Positions 23,560 through 34,602 of a stretch of DNA of 64,000 nt are shown here, piece after piece. Location of the stretch: positions 859,383-923,382 of the forward strand of contig CAXAMN010018779.1 of assembly GCA_963970005.1 (NCBI GenBank), in the 5' to 3' direction. The stretch's first letter is position 1, and the number at the start of each line of letters is the position of its first letter. Under the pieces are notes generated by a model, which searched no databases, was not told the origin of the DNA, and worked only from the letters and a program-made list of their open reading frames with translations. This DNA comes from Durusdinium trenchii. Lineage: Eukaryota; Sar; Dinophyceae; Suessiales; Symbiodiniaceae. Position numbers and translations under genes: made by a program.

Positions 23560-25590
23560 TACCCAAGATGAAGATATGTTGGTAGGGTATAAAGGCTTAA
23601 CAAAAAGCTGCAATGAGCCACACGCTCCGAAAGATGTTGAAACCTGTTACGTAATCCTAAGCAAAGATCTAAGTCGACTTTATCCTCATCAGGTGTATGG
23701 TACTGCTTAATATATGATCTTGAATATACTTGCTGGATATCAATCATAATACCTCTGCGTGAAAGGCAGCAACCATCCGGCTCCGTTGAAGTGGCACAAA
23801 TGCCCGGTCCGTCCGAAAACGAGGTCATTGGATCATTCATCGGAATGATCTGTCGATTCAAGTGATTGGCCATGATGGGGCGTTTCCATCCCAGGGCAAA
23901 ACATCGTCGCCGCACCCTCTTGATGTGCTTGTGGTTGGTGGGGCCGAAGCTCATGTTGCTCAACCTGAGAGTAATTCACTCGGTGAGTTTGACAGGCATT
24001 CGCGGGCGGGCTCCAGGCAAAAGGCATGTCAGTGACCACAGTATGTGGTCTTCAATCAACCTGAATCATCTATATAAGCTTCAGCTACTGCATGGTGCAA
24101 GCAATGTAGGAACCCAGTGGAGGATTTGCCGTTCCATTGAGATACATTCCAAATGTCAAAAGAAGCTACTGCAGGGACAGCGAGAAGAACAGGACATGTT
24201 GGAAGGCGTGTCGGGTACAAATTAGTATATACTATACCTGGACCGTCATGGTGTGGAACACCACTGGATCTCCCCCTTTTCCAAGATCTCCCCTTTTCCG
24301 CTATGCATGGCGCCGCATGGCGCATGTTTTCTCAGAGGCACTTGTTCATGGCGAGCACCATGTTTTGGACATCGGATTTCATGGAAGTGATGTTCCTGGT
24401 AGCCACTGAGCACGTCGTGGCGTGCTCTCGTTCGCTCTCGTTTTGCTTGGTCGAGAGCAAACCGTTTCCAGTACATCACCATGTTCAGGGCTTCAGGGGA
24501 CCGGCCTTTAAAAAGAAATAGCTTTATTGCTCCTAGTAGTAAGGCCAGGAGCCGCTAGCAGCACCCTTGCTTCTAGTAGCGATGCACTTTGCTCCTAGTA
24601 GCTTCCTTGCTACTAAGCTACTACGCAGCCAATTACCGCTACCCCCAAATCCAGGCGGCGGAAGTGGATCTCATACGGCGTCCGAAAGCGTCTTCCATCC
24701 CCCAGACAATGCGATGCAGTCCTTTCCATGTCGTTCACACGCTCCTGTCCGAGTGTGCACCGCTCGGCCGCTGGGGATTGCAAGGGTGATCGTGCAAAGT
24801 AGAAGACCCGTCTCCCTGACAGGAGCCCTATGCAGCTACACCAAGGATGCCTCTACAAATGCCTCAACCGACCAACCAACCAGCATGTCCTTTCCTTGGC
24901 CTCATGTGCTGCAGCTGTTGCAATGGGCTATGAAAGGCTGAAAAGCCAAGGCGACAAGGACGCAACCAAATCTACTCAAAACAACACGACCATTTTTGCC
25001 CAGAATGTGAGGAGCATTGCAGGTTGGCTTGGCCACTGCATTGCAAAAACGCTTCAACTAAGCAGTCTATCCAACTTGATGACCTTCAGAAAGTGGGTCG
25101 CTTAGGGCGTGCCGCATACACAGCAAACCGCAGAAGATTCACCCTCCATCAACGGACCTGGGGGCTTCTTCCTCAGATCTGCGATATCAAGAGAGAACCC
25201 CCATCCTTATACCGAAATTTGAAGAAATGGCCTTGCACATAGCACAGTTGTCTAACCACTTGCTCGACCACAACAACCGTGTCCAGCAAAGGCTTGCAAT
25301 CAAATTCGACGATACAATATGATAATTAATGACTGAAACGTGTTCGATCGGTGAAACGTGTTCTATACGTCTTCAAACCTCGAGAGTGAAAGAACTGTCT
25401 GTGTGATCTACGAAACAATAGATCAATTGATGTAAAATGATGTATGATGTGTGTGTATACTTGAGGCCAAGGGGGGGGCGAAAGCTAGCGCTCCAGAATG
25501 GGAAAGTGGAGGGCAGCGAGCGAGGTAGGAAAAAACACGGCGCTCTTTTTGGAGGCAGGGGTGAAGAGTCCTTTATATGTGGCTCTTTGC
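23560..25590. other. no firm gene; CTACTAG repeat at 24525-24625
   Basis: Both strands have overlapping frames at 23559-24520 and 24567-25105. A minus-strand stretch near 23880-23960 follows a CTCTCAG acceptor and might be an exon, but two frames compete. Confidence 0.3.
24525..24625 (-). repeat. dispersed CTACTAG repeat
   Basis: On the minus strand: TAGTAGCTTAGTAGCAAGG, GAAGCTACTAGGAGCAAAG, GCATCGCTACTAGAAGCAAG, GTGCTGCTAGCGGCTCCTGG, CCTTACTACTAGGAGC. Confidence 0.9.
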
Positions 25591-25604
25591 CCGGACCCTC
25601 CTGC

Positions 25605-25915
25605 GAGAGAAGAGAGAGAAGAGAGACGGAAAGACGAGAGACAGAGAGGAGAGAGAGAGAGAGAGAGGAGAGAGAGATGAGAAAGAGATGAGAGAGATGA
25701 GAGAGATGAGAGAGACAGTGAGACAGTGAGAGAGTGAGAGTGAGAGTGAGCGAGTGCGGCCGCAAGATACGCAACGCTAACCGCATGCCAAAGAGCGACG
25801 ACAGGACGGAGTCGAACTTGCGAAGAGGGAGGAGGGAGGGAGGGAAGATGGGAGGAAGACAAGGAGGAGGAGAGGGGGGGAGGTGGGGAGAGGGGAGGTG
25901 GGGGTCGAAAGAAAC
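25605..25915 (+). repeat. (GA)n and GGGA-rich purine tract
   Basis: A strand-asymmetric purine tract: GAGAGA-type runs at 25605-25750, then GGAGG/GGGAGA-rich sequence to 25915. The 206-codon and 125-codon Ser/Leu/His-rich minus-strand frames over it are low-complexity artefacts. Confidence 0.9.
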
Positions 25916-26099
25916 CTTGCTATCGCAAGAGTAACTCCAGCTAGCTTCGCTAGCTTTCGTGATATATATATATATATTGTATTTAATATACAAAAAAGGT
26001 TGAAGGGAAGCAAAGAGATACCGAAATGACTAATATTGTGAATGCCTTGCACTAGGTTGTACTCGCGTAGTGTTTCCGTTGCACTCCAGTAACGTATCA

Positions 26100-27400
26100 T
26101 ATATGTGTTTAAACTTTACATCACGCAATTGTCGATTCAAGAACACATATGGGACTGAAAAATGAAAATGATTCCCAAATACTATATGTAGAGACAACGT
26201 TATTGTCATTGTTCTCTAGAATCTAAGTTGAGATATAGCGTGCATACACATGTGTGTCTGGAGTCTAGAGTAAAGCATCATTGCATGGTTTTCTGTCACA
26301 ACACGATCGCCGACCTGGTCAAGGTCGTGCATAAGGCTTCCAGAAACATGTTCAAGCATACAGAATCCTGCCTCCTTCCAGGCACAAACATGCTAGTTGC
26401 AAACAATGACAAGCCCTTGGAAAGTGCCTCCCACATGGGGTCATTCAAGGCGCTGTCCCATTATGCAGGTTTGCTAGACTTGCCCGGTGGCCCAGCACGC
26501 TGAAAAAACACTCCTGGAGTGTTCATCTTTCCGAGATCTAAGGTTTTGATGATTTTGCATGTGTTCCTCATGGGGTCCCTATTTCGAGCTCACTGAACCG
26601 AGAGCGCAAGGAACAGGACGAGACGAATGTGTGGATGCATGTCTAGGGCATGCGCGAAAGAAAAGAAGAGATTCCTCTACTCTAACTATAAGGGATGTCA
26701 ACCTACCATGGTTTGGTGGGGTAGGTTCTGACTCACAGCCAAATGGCAATAAGTGTGAGGCAGAAAATGCAGCAGATTGCTCCACTGCAGACTGACATCC
26801 ACAGTCCAGGGACTGCCATCAATGACATGCTATCCGCCCAAACTTGCACCTATCCTCGTGGCTTTATATACTGTACTTATTTACTTGCAAGCATAGACTG
26901 GCATAGACCAAACAACTGAGAAATCTTGTGCAAAACCCAGGCTCTCTGTCATAATATTATTGCTATTCTGGAGCTGCAAGGTCGCGTCTACCACTTCTTC
27001 TTGATTGAAGATGTCGTCAGGAAGGACAGGTACAGCCTGTTGCTGCAGGACATGCTGTGGACAGACATCACAAGGGTTGTTGTTGTTGCTGCACACAAGA
27101 CCATCATTGAATATGGACCATGTTCCCACTCAGCCACATGAACTAGTGTGTCAAGTTTTATACACATACTCCCACGAACAAGTCATTTGCAAAAAAAGGG
27201 CACGTTGGGGGGTCCTTTCCATTAGAAAGGGGTTGCTCATTATTGTTGTCCCAGCAGTGTTGCAAGTTCTTCCCGAACCAACCAGTAAAACATACAAATC
27301 TTTACTCCAAAACATGTTGCGTTACTTTTAGGGATTAAAACATTAAATCTAAAGGCCTGAAAAAAAGCCTACTGACGTTGGCATCCCAGGAATCTTATTG
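26100..27400. other. no supported gene
   Basis: Frames at 26228-26503 and 26881-27141 were examined. Neither has supporting splice signals or motifs. On the minus strand the part just left of 27417 should be the 3' UTR of the CRAL-TRIO gene. Confidence 0.35.
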
Positions 27401-27416
27401 GCAACAGCTAGGAGTT

Positions 27417-28722
27417 TCATGCCTCACAAAACAATGACTGGCTTGAGCACTTCATTGACAGATCTGTGCCCACCGCCTCCACTTTCTCCGCCTTTGGATC
27501 ATCTGCCTTCTGCTCTTTGCCCTTTTGATCTTCGAGAAGCTTGTTGGCATCAGGCGTGCCAAACTTTTTGAGCCAATCATCCTCGGAAGCTTGCTGGCAG
27601 TTCCGAGCATGTCTTGAGTCTTGAATGGTGGGATTCTTTCTAGTTCTATTGTGCCCGATCTGGAAAAAAGGCACGCTTGTGATCTTTTTGTTTTTTTTGT
27701 GTGTGTGCGTCGCATCTCCTTGGTTTCACCTCCTTTGGGCATCTTCGGATGTTTTTTAGTGTTAACAGTCAAAGGAGAAGCACATGCCATTGTGACATCA
27801 CAGTATTGCAGAATATACAAACGCTCCCATGATATTACTAAGTCTGTACTCCTCAAAGCACCCCACTTGCTTCCACCCCACCCCTCAATGTCAACCTTGC
27901 GCCATGCTTCCAAAGATGTTGTGGGCTTGACCTCCGCATGGAGGAGATCTGCTAGGGCTTTGGCGGTGCCCTTCGTCACGGGCTGGTGGGTGATGATTCC
28001 TTTCCAAAGGTCCTGATGCACCGCTCGAATCGACATTAATTCAATTGCCAATAGCAGTAAGATTCAGTATGATCAAGCACTTTCATGGCTAAGTGCGTGA
28101 GAGTTAATTAATTAATGTTAAATAGATCTATGCAAACGATCATAACGATCAAACGACCAATCCATCATCATCCTGTCACTTCTGACTGTATGACTGTTGA
28201 TCTCGTTTAGAATCCACCAACACAGCTGAGCACGTCTCGTTTTGGAGCAACGGTCTCCTGGTCGTGGCGATCCAATGAAACGCCCTCGTGAAACAAACGA
28301 TCTGCCACTTGGTGAAGTGAGGTCTGGGGAGGGTTCCCACCACTGTTGGGACCGCGGCAATGTGGGAAGAATCGAAAGGGATAGACTTCGCCTGCTTTCA
28401 CCTCGGTTTCTTCAGATCTGTGAATTCCGCGGCAGACCTTCTTGCAAGAAGTGCACGGACGAAAGCAAGCGAGCCAAAGAAACTTTGGTCAGCTTCGGCA
28501 AGAAAACCAAAGAAACTGCTTGTGAGATCTCGTGAATGTTTGCATACATATTGCATCGTATTGCCGCTGTTTGCCATCGGTGCTTCGACTTCGAGGCCAA
28601 TTCTCCGCTGTTTGGTCACAAGTGGCATTGGGAGCGGTGCCCCCATATTGCTCTTCGATCTGATGAGGCTCACAAAGCTTTCGCATGGAGTTCTTGATGT
28701 CCCCATCGGCTATGAACCTCAG
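27417..28722 (-). CDS. SEC14-like CRAL-TRIO protein, C-terminal exons 5-8
   Basis: Last part of a lipid-binding CRAL-TRIO protein whose earlier exons lie at 46858-49154. Exon 5 starts at 28722 after TGCGACAG and reads LRFIADGDIKNSMRKL then EEQYGGTAPN, the closing strand and YGGT signature of the CRAL-TRIO fold. It probably ends at 28590. Exon 6 (about 28234-28391) reads EVYPFRFFPHCRGP and RLFHEGVSLD. Exon 7 (27896-28012) follows CATCAG, reads DLWKGIITHQPVTKG to SLEAWRK and ends at GTTGAC. Exon 8 (27417-27593) reads QASEDDWLKKFGTPDANK, then a Lys/Glu/Asp-rich tail ending SLFCEA and TGA. Exons 7 and 8 join in phase 0, and exon 4 at 46858 joins exon 5 in phase 0 to give PEDKKSK-LRFIADG, as the family expects. 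Borders of exon 6 are less certain. Confidence 0.82.
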
Positions 28723-29928
28723 CTGTCGCAAAGCTTGAGTGCCGGAAATCGTGAGGACTCACGTCGTCTTACTTGAGGTGAATAGTATCTTGGCAAAGGG
28801 GTATTGTGACCTTGCACCAAAGCACCCGAGTCGTACAAAATGTAACTATATGACTATATGTAACTATTATAATGAGATGAAATGCCCGCGTTTGAAGAGT
28901 CCTGAGTCCTCATATGAAATGACAATCGCGGTGTGAGTTCAGGAGAACACTGGGGTGTCTGATTTTGTCGCACACAATCTGAATTCGACAGAGTCAGACC
29001 GCGCGGCCTCTGAGGAAGATATGTAATTCTACACAATCAAACATGAAATTGGTCTAAAGTGGGTCTTGACAAAACCACACCTTGCAGCCTCAAGGGCTCA
29101 AAAGCGGACTCCAAGGAATGACAATTTGTCCTGAAGATTTTGTAGCGAATAGGATATTGTAGTCTTATTCTATATATTGGTGTCTGCCTAGGCCTCTTTA
29201 TCTGTTGAGGCCTGGGACTATCCTGGACTATTCCTAGACCTATTCCTGGACTATTCCAAAACTATCCTGGACTATTCCTAAACTATCCTGGACTATTCCT
29301 AAGATAGTCCTGGACTATTCTCAAAATAATCTTGAAATGATCCTGGAATATGTCTTTGGGATTCTAAGAATCTGATAAGATGCACTCACAGCACGCTGAG
29401 TTCCCTCGCAAAAACCGCATGCCGCATACATAAATACTCTTTTTTTCGAAGCTGCGAGCTGACTGCTGAGTTGCGTCTTTGCTGGTCTCATGTTCATTTG
29501 AGCCTCTCTATCCCCCCATGCTTTCCCCAGCCTGGAAGGCGAGGCTCGAATCAAAATTCAAGATTCAAGCCGCTAGGTCGCTAGGTAGAGCTTTGGAAAA
29601 TTCAGTCTCTACTGCCGCGACACGGCCTTTGCCTTTGCCTTACTCTTCGGCTCTTTGGAAGTCTGAGCTTTGCCCCTTTTCTGCTTCTTTCCCAGCCTCA
29701 GCTAAAACAATTACCCACCCCGCAGTCCCTTGAGGCACTTGCCTGTACCAAAGCCACAAATCCCTCAACCCATTTCAACAGCACACAACTACCACAAAAC
29801 ACATCCTGAATCCTGGCGTAAATGAATGAAAAGGTATTCCAACCAGGGAGAAATCAGCTAGAAGGAAATATGTCTGTCAGTCAGTCAACATGTAAATCTC
29901 CCTCCACAAACCCAAACCCAGACCCCCT
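28723..29928. other. start of a very long intron, or intergenic; 21-bp minisatellite inside
   Basis: No exon recognised on the minus strand between exon 5 of the CRAL-TRIO gene and the stop codon of the next gene. The CRAL-TRIO exon that should precede exon 5 is not here. Confidence 0.5.
29205..29345. repeat. 21-bp minisatellite, unit CTATCCTGGACTATTCCTAAA
   Basis: About six units, the central three almost exact with a 21-bp period. Read on the minus strand the unit is similar to the 44.1-kb array (shared GGAATAGTyCC core). Confidence 0.9.
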
Positions 29929-32900
29929 TCACTCCAACTCCCAGTTCTTGTCAAAGTACTCTCCAGCATTGTTCTCATCCTGAATGAACTCGGTGAGCTT
30001 GGTTTGCAGCATAGGCCTCAAGTCTGTCCTGGTCATTCCCAACTCCTTCACCAAAGCCGTGCAAGCCTTCCGTGCAGCTGACACCCGATCTGGATATGAA
30101 TCTGAGTTGACAATCAACTCCCCCACCAAGAGTGAGCTGCAAATGTAGCCAATCTCTCTGCGAACGTCCTCACATGTCCAAAATCAAATTTAAATTATGG
30201 AGGTCTTGGGATTGCTGTGATTTTAAAAGAACTTGATCCAGTGGACCCAACCCAACAGCCACCAATGCCTGTGGCCCTAACCCAAATCCTTGATGAAACT
30301 GACAGATGATAGACACTTGGACCCAACTCAGTCCTGAAGGGTCTTGTGCATCTCAGCAAGTTTGGATCGCAGCTTGTCCTCCTTCCAGCCAAAAAACTTG
30401 TGGACGCTGAGAACGCTCTGCAAAAAGTCCTCCAAGGTCCAAGGCATGCGCTTTTTGCATCCATTCCACCAATTTGGTACAGTCAGAGTCCACAACATCT
30501 GCGCCAGTGAACATCCACTGCACATCAGTCATGGCCCACGCGTCAACAGCTGGGAGCAAAGGCCTGTTCAAGTTTGGCTGAAACCAGTGACGATGACAAC
30601 AAAGCCACTACACTGAAAAAGTTAAATGTGGCCCGGAGTCATGGAGTCCTGTGGGAAACAATTTCACCGTCCCAGTCCCTGGCCTGTACTTGTCCACCAT
30701 ACTGGCAATGTCATCCTTAGCCTTCATGGCCGTTGATGTGTCTCGACATCACTCATGAAGCGTTTGACTTTGTCGACTGTTGCTGGGTCAAAGTAAGTGG
30801 CAATGGAGTCCATGTCCATTGTCTTGAGGCTGAGCCATTTCTTGGTGTACTTCACAAGCCATCCAAAGTCCTTCACTTGATCCTCCTCTTTCAAGAAGAG
30901 CTTTACCTCTGGGGTGTTCTGGAGCAAGCTTGAGTGTTTTGCAAGAACCAAGATGTCTTGCAACTGAGACGGCAAGTATGGGCATGCGCCCAAGACCACA
31001 GCAACTTCTTCTGAGCCAGAGTTTGCCCAGTGTTGAGATGCCCACTTCTGCCCAGCTGTAGAGATCAAAGCCTCCGCTTCACGGAACGCTGAGGTTGCTG
31101 CATCAAGCCAGTCTGGCTTCAATGAAACCAAGGCCTCCGTCTTGACAAGCTTTGTCAAGTGCAACACCCAACTACAGCACTTCTCCAACAAAGGCTCCTC
31201 TGTGAGACTAGCTGAATGCCACTCCAGGAGGATCTTCAGGATGGAGCACATCGCAATGTCAGAGGCATTGCGCTGACCCTTGTTCAGAGTAGCACGGACA
31301 TCACCTATCAAGGGAACTGCTGGGTTTAGCAATGAGCTGAGAGCTGTGTTTTTTTGACTGCATCTTCACTGCATCAATCAAGACTGCTAGATGTTCCGAA
31401 CCTTTCATGGCCCATGACTCTGACTCCATGACTCCTGACCCCACGCTTCAGACAAAGAGCAAAAACAACTCTCCTACCAAGGTAACGAAGCAGAACCGGC
31501 CTGCGCACACTGCCTTCTTCATTTGAATCACTCGGGACTCTTCCATCTGCAGTTTGAGCGACGACTTCTCCTTGAAGAGCTCGATGAGGATGTCACTCAG
31601 TGGAAGGTTCAACCAGTCCTGGCTGCCCACAAAGCTTGTGATGGCTTGCGTTCCATCTGAAACCTTGGTCCTGACGTCTGTGTCCTCATCAGAACTGGCC
31701 AAAGCATCAAGCACATCCTGAGTCGACTTGCACTTCTCAATCAAAGGTTGGAGTTGTTGCATGTCCAGGTTGCCACTCTCAGAATTCTTCTCCAAGAACT
31801 CAAGCAATCGGGACTGGGCTGGAATGAGCTTGCTTGCCAGATCGGAAGCTTGCTTCAAAGTCACCTGCTGCTTGCCGATGTCCACAACAGAGTTCCACAG
31901 GCTCCTGAAAAAGGACAGAACAGTTGGAGGATTTCAAACACTAGGTGGCAATCACATCCCGCCTGTTGTCAAGAAAACTAATGCCCCGAAAAAAGAAAAA
32001 CTCAACAGCCCTTGAGGCGAATTGAAACACACTTTCACTCCAGTACCAGGCCTCAAAGCATTGTTGGAGCGGAACATCAAATTAGTGCGAGGTGTGAAGG
32101 CTTTGCTTTTGGCAACTATGAGCTTGATCTCATTGCCCATCGACGGGGTCACCAAATGCTCTTGAACTGCAACCTTTCCGCGCGCCAAAAAGCGTTGGAT
32201 GTCCACAAGAAACTTGCTGGCAAGGCCTGTGCTCGCGCTGAGATCGTCAAGCGTGACCTTTGACACTGGTTCTGAAAGAGTCCTGCCAGGCGTTGCTTTT
32301 CTTTGCCCGGTAGCAAAGGCAGCTGTCAGTTATTGGCATTGGCAATAATTGCCAATAAGTGACATTGATGCCGGATTGCTGGACACCCCAAATCTTGTTA
32401 AATGACATTACAAATCACAAATTATATAGTTTATAAAATTGTTTATATCATGTGTCGGCGACTCTTGTCCTCAGGATCTCTGGTTTCCACAAGTGATCTG
32501 GGATGCCTAGCAGAAGCTTCTCTGGGTCGTTGGTCTTCTGAAACAAGTCCAGCCAAACGTTGAACAAGGCAGCCTGCACCTGAAGCAATGAGCTCTCTTG
32601 CACGCGCAGACCCTTGTTCAAAAGCTTGTGCAGGGATAGCCCAGTGTAGCATGAGTCATTGCTGCAAGGAGGTTCCCTCAGCTGTTGGCTTTGCGGAGTG
32701 AGTTGAAGGAACGACAGAGAGATAAATTGAGATTGAAAATCTGGGATCAACCCTTGAATCTATGAGTCTATGAATTGATATGTCCAAAACAAACAGCGCA
32801 GTACAGCAGCACAGCCCAGCTGTAAAAATTGCTAATCTGTGCAAATCCAGTCTCTGGTTGCAGCTTGAGTCCTAGATCCTGAGTGTGTGGAAGTGGAATG

Positions 32901-33135
32901 TAAACAGGCTGAAACGGGTACGGTATGGTTCGGTATGGCATTTCATGGTCGGAAAGTCCCGGCTCCACTCTAAAAATCACACAAAGAGTCAGAGTCTTAA
33001 AGTACAAAAGAACTGACATTGCAACCCAGAAACCTTGACCCAAGCTTTCTTCTGGGACATGGAGGTCCCAGTACTTGGATACTGAGAACCATTCACCATC
33101 CTAGAAGACACAAGACTCAAGACTGACTGACTGCG

Positions 33136-33197
<62 letters not shown>

Positions 33198-34152
33198 GTA
33201 CACTCCTTCCTCATTCTGCGCTAAAACAGCTGATGGGATCTTCTGACTGACAAAATGACAGTGTGAAAAGTGAAACCTGTATTCCCCTCCCAAGCCTGAC
33301 TCCAATCCATATAGGAAGACTCGCGGTTTTCAGTGTACATTTGCACATTGATCGCTTCGCGCCGCGGTCTCGCACCCGGAGAGCAGCAAGTGCTGCAAAC
33401 GTGTTTCTTGCGAAGGGAGCGAAACCTAAGTTGAAATGAACAGGCTGTCGTTTTCCTGAATATTCCTGGCGCCTGGCGGCATATGGTGGCATGTGACTAG
33501 AGTATCTACTGATATTAGATGACCGTCTCTAGTAGAGCCTAAATTATCTGAATTTAAATGTAAAGCTACAGTAAATTAATATTGGACAAGTCTTTGTTCG
33601 ATTACATGACTCCTCACAAGAAATAAAGCCGCTGAAAAGGTTGAAACTAATGAGCTGGTTGAGAAACTTTTCTTTCAGCTTCGGGGTCTTATGAAGGAAG
33701 GCCAGCAGTTCCATCCCCTTCAAGGCTGTGAATGAGCCTCTCTTGATGTAGAAGCAACGTAAGCAAAATCCTTTGTTGTCCTGCTTTGCAGACTGCACCC
33801 TGAGTTGGTAGCCCTGGGGTGCGTCCTGCGTAGGAACATTGAGAATGCTACAAGTTGGTCTGGGTCCGAAGCCACTCCAGTCTGTTTGTCTGTCTGTTTG
33901 TTACTGTTAATTAAGGTCTATTATATCTAGCCTGGCCTAGCCTAGCAATTCCAAACTCCAGGTTTCTGAGTCTCCAGTAAACAACGCGTGTACCGTGTCA
34001 CTTCAAAATTTGCAGAAAATATTCAAAACAACTGCCTCGTCTTGCTGGCCGAACTCTTGACCGCAAGCTCCGCAGGCGTTCTCAGGAAGCACAAACTCAT
34101 CATCAGCTGACTCTGGCGCCGCTTCTCCCACTGGCTCTGTCGGCTCAGCCAT
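29929..34152 (-). CDS. uncharacterised multi-exon protein, CxxC-start and helical body
   Basis: The start codon at 34152 opens MAEPTEPVGE, an acidic stretch and then CGACGQEFG, half of a likely zinc-binding pair. Exon 33648-33799 (after AACTCAG, before GTTTCA) supplies KGFCLRCFYIKRGSF, a second CxxC, then a helical KTPKLKEKFLNQL. Further exons: about 32460-32700 (LNKGLRVQESSLLQVQ, LLLGIPDHLWKPEIL), about 32040-32266 (VSKVTLDDLSASTGLASKF), 31478-31904 (exact borders CTTTTTCAG and GTAGGA; SRLLEFLEKNSESGNLDMQQ), about 30740-31350 (helical, Leu/Lys/Glu-rich, ending FMSDVETH), about 30330-30570, and terminal 29929-30129 (LTEFIQDENNAGEYFDKNW, stop). No catalytic motif seen. The family was not recognised and may be lineage-specific. 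Near 30452 the open frame shifts inside an A5 run. Some joins are unresolved. Confidence 0.62.
33137..33197. repeat. (CTA)20 trinucleotide microsatellite
   Basis: A nearly perfect run of about twenty CTA triplets, apparently intronic in the gene 29929-34152. Read on the minus strand one frame is poly-Ser, but no exon supports it. Confidence 0.97.
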
Positions 34153-34602
34153 ATGTAGGAGGAAGACGCGCAGGATCAGCCAAGAGACCGTCACGTGATT
34201 TGAAACAAAAGAGCAGCTCAACAAACCAACTCCACACAACTCACAAAAAAACATCAAATGGTGTCGACGTCAACGTCAAGGTATCAGCATCGTTCAGTAA
34301 CATTGAATCAACTCAGCGCAATGTGGCTAGCAAAAACCTGGATACAGACAACTGAATGCACAAGACCGACTCAACAACAATCAACAATCACACATTCGTT
34401 CCGTCCTGCAGCAATGCAGGAATCAACACTAACACTTAAATCATTTGACACCTCTCACAAGCCGCCACATCCCAACCAAGATATACGGAATGCACGCGAG
34501 GCTCACGGACCAAGCCAAGCCCCATCTATTGAATTTCAATGCCCCTTTGAGTCCCAAATGAAGACTCGGGATCAACAAATGAAAAGTGGAGACGGAGTGG
34601 GT

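Noticed and set aside
25373-25993. 206-codon minus-strand frame
   Set aside because: Low-complexity Ser/Leu/Pro/His from a purine tract, with no splice or family support.
33117-33305. Poly-serine protein
   Set aside because: A CTA microsatellite read in one frame; it lies in an apparent intron.
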